Assembly (NCBI GenBank): GCA_002492075.1
Contig: DKXD01000169.1
Span: 493 to 7,597 of the forward strand
Direction of reading: 5' to 3'
DNA length: 7,105 nt
Source of the DNA: Ruminococcaceae bacterium UBA7135
GTDB lineage: Bacteria > Bacillota > Clostridia > Oscillospirales > Ruminococcaceae
Shown here piece by piece: positions 6,903-7,105 of this stretch. Position numbers and translations under genes: made by a program. The notes under the pieces are model-generated. The model was not told the DNA's origin. It worked only from the letters and a program-made list of their open reading frames with translations, and made no database searches. Numbering within the stretch: the stretch's first letter is position 1; every line of letters begins with the position of its first letter.

Positions 6903-7031
6903 ATGGCAAAGCGATTTGATAACAATAAAAACGATAAGAAACTGGAGCGCGCGATAACGCGCAACTGGATAATTATGGGGGTAACTCTTGCCGCGATAAT
7001 AGTGCTGTACGTTATCTCCGCAAAGGGATAA
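6903..7031 (+). CDS. 42-aa single-pass membrane microprotein
   Basis: ATG at 6903 to TAA at 7029-7031 encodes 42 residues. The first 21 are strongly charged (MAKRFDNNKNDKKLERAITR). Residues 22-38 are a hydrophobic segment (WIIMGVTLAAIIVLYVI), and the protein ends SAKG. By the positive-inside rule the N terminus faces the cytoplasm and only a few residues emerge outside. There is no lipobox and no cleavage site is evident. The ATG lies 18 bases after the lipoprotein stop with a good RBS and no terminator between, so the two genes are probably one operon. I do not recognise a family. It could be a small membrane adaptor, or simply a conserved hypothetical protein. Membrane location is well supported; function is unknown. 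Confidence 0.75.
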   Translation: MAKRFDNNKNDKKLERAITRNWIIMGVTLAAIIVLYVISAKG

Positions 7032-7070
7032 TGGCATTTGACATTGTGCAGTGTATAAGTTGACCGTTTT

Positions 7071-7095
7071 CGCGCCGAGATTTAATCTCGGCGCG
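7071..7095. terminator. GC-rich palindrome after the microprotein ORF, possible terminator
   Basis: CGCGCCGAGAT (7071-7081) and ATCTCGGCGCG (7085-7095) are exact reverse complements around TTA, realistically a 10-bp stem with a 5-base loop. The following GGTCTCTTAT is only moderately T-rich and the window ends there, so a fuller T-run cannot be excluded. It lies 40 bp after the last stop codon, a usual terminator distance. An operator for a gene beyond the edge is the alternative. Confidence 0.5.
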
Positions 7096-7105
7096 GGTCT
7101 CTTAT

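Noticed and set aside
6639..7037. 132-codon minus-strand ORF across the lipoprotein end and microprotein gene
   Set aside because: It overlaps the catalytic His/Asp of the transglutaminase-like domain and the better-supported 42-codon ORF with its own RBS; no domain was seen.
7038..7059. TTGACA...TATAAG promoter after the microprotein ORF
   Set aside because: The spacer is only 10 bases, too short for a sigma-A promoter.

Overview
The window reads like a chromosomal segment of a low-to-moderate GC Gram-positive anaerobe, most likely a Clostridia/Oscillospirales (Ruminococcus- or Eubacterium-like) gut bacterium. The reasons are strong AGGAG-type ribosome binding sites, a TTG start, a consensus sigma-A promoter, a lipobox lipoprotein with a Ser/Thr-rich wall spacer, and an AT-rich TAATTGATAAT-type intergenic repeat of a kind I associate with clostridial genomes. 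The taxon is inferred from style only; there is no rRNA or other marker gene. All supported genes are on the + strand.

Region 1 (1-5363) holds two large genes. The first is cut by the left edge and encodes the C-terminal ~600 residues of a degenerate SNF2/RapA-like superfamily 2 helicase: a DEET Walker B, a helicase-C domain with recognisable motifs V and VI, then a helical tail. The second encodes an 1126-aa GHKL/Hsp90-fold protein of the sacsin-like type. It has N, G1 and G2 boxes, an S5-like middle segment, a CPCC...CH putative zinc site and a Pro/Lys-rich disordered tail. A 171-bp gap between them carries a 108-bp element with imperfect terminal inverted repeats (MITE-like). A strong bidirectional hairpin terminator closes the unit. 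A helicase beside a large Hsp90-like ATPase resembles the large NTPase pairings of conflict/defence or nucleoprotein-remodelling systems, but nothing in the window proves a defence role, and I cannot match it to a named system.

Region 2 (5364-7105) is a separate transcription unit. A perfect TTGACA-17-TATAAT promoter with an extended -10 TGn drives a TTG-started 417-aa lipoprotein. Its Ser-rich linker is built from nine in-frame 24-bp repeats, and it ends in a transglutaminase-like domain with a Cys-His-Asp triad. It is followed 18 bp later by a 42-aa single-pass membrane microprotein with a good RBS. A GC-rich palindrome at the right edge may be the terminator of this unit.

The two regions look functionally unrelated: the first is an intracellular ATPase module, the second a cell-surface protein plus a small membrane protein. 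The long minus-strand ORFs are judged to be shadows of the real genes.
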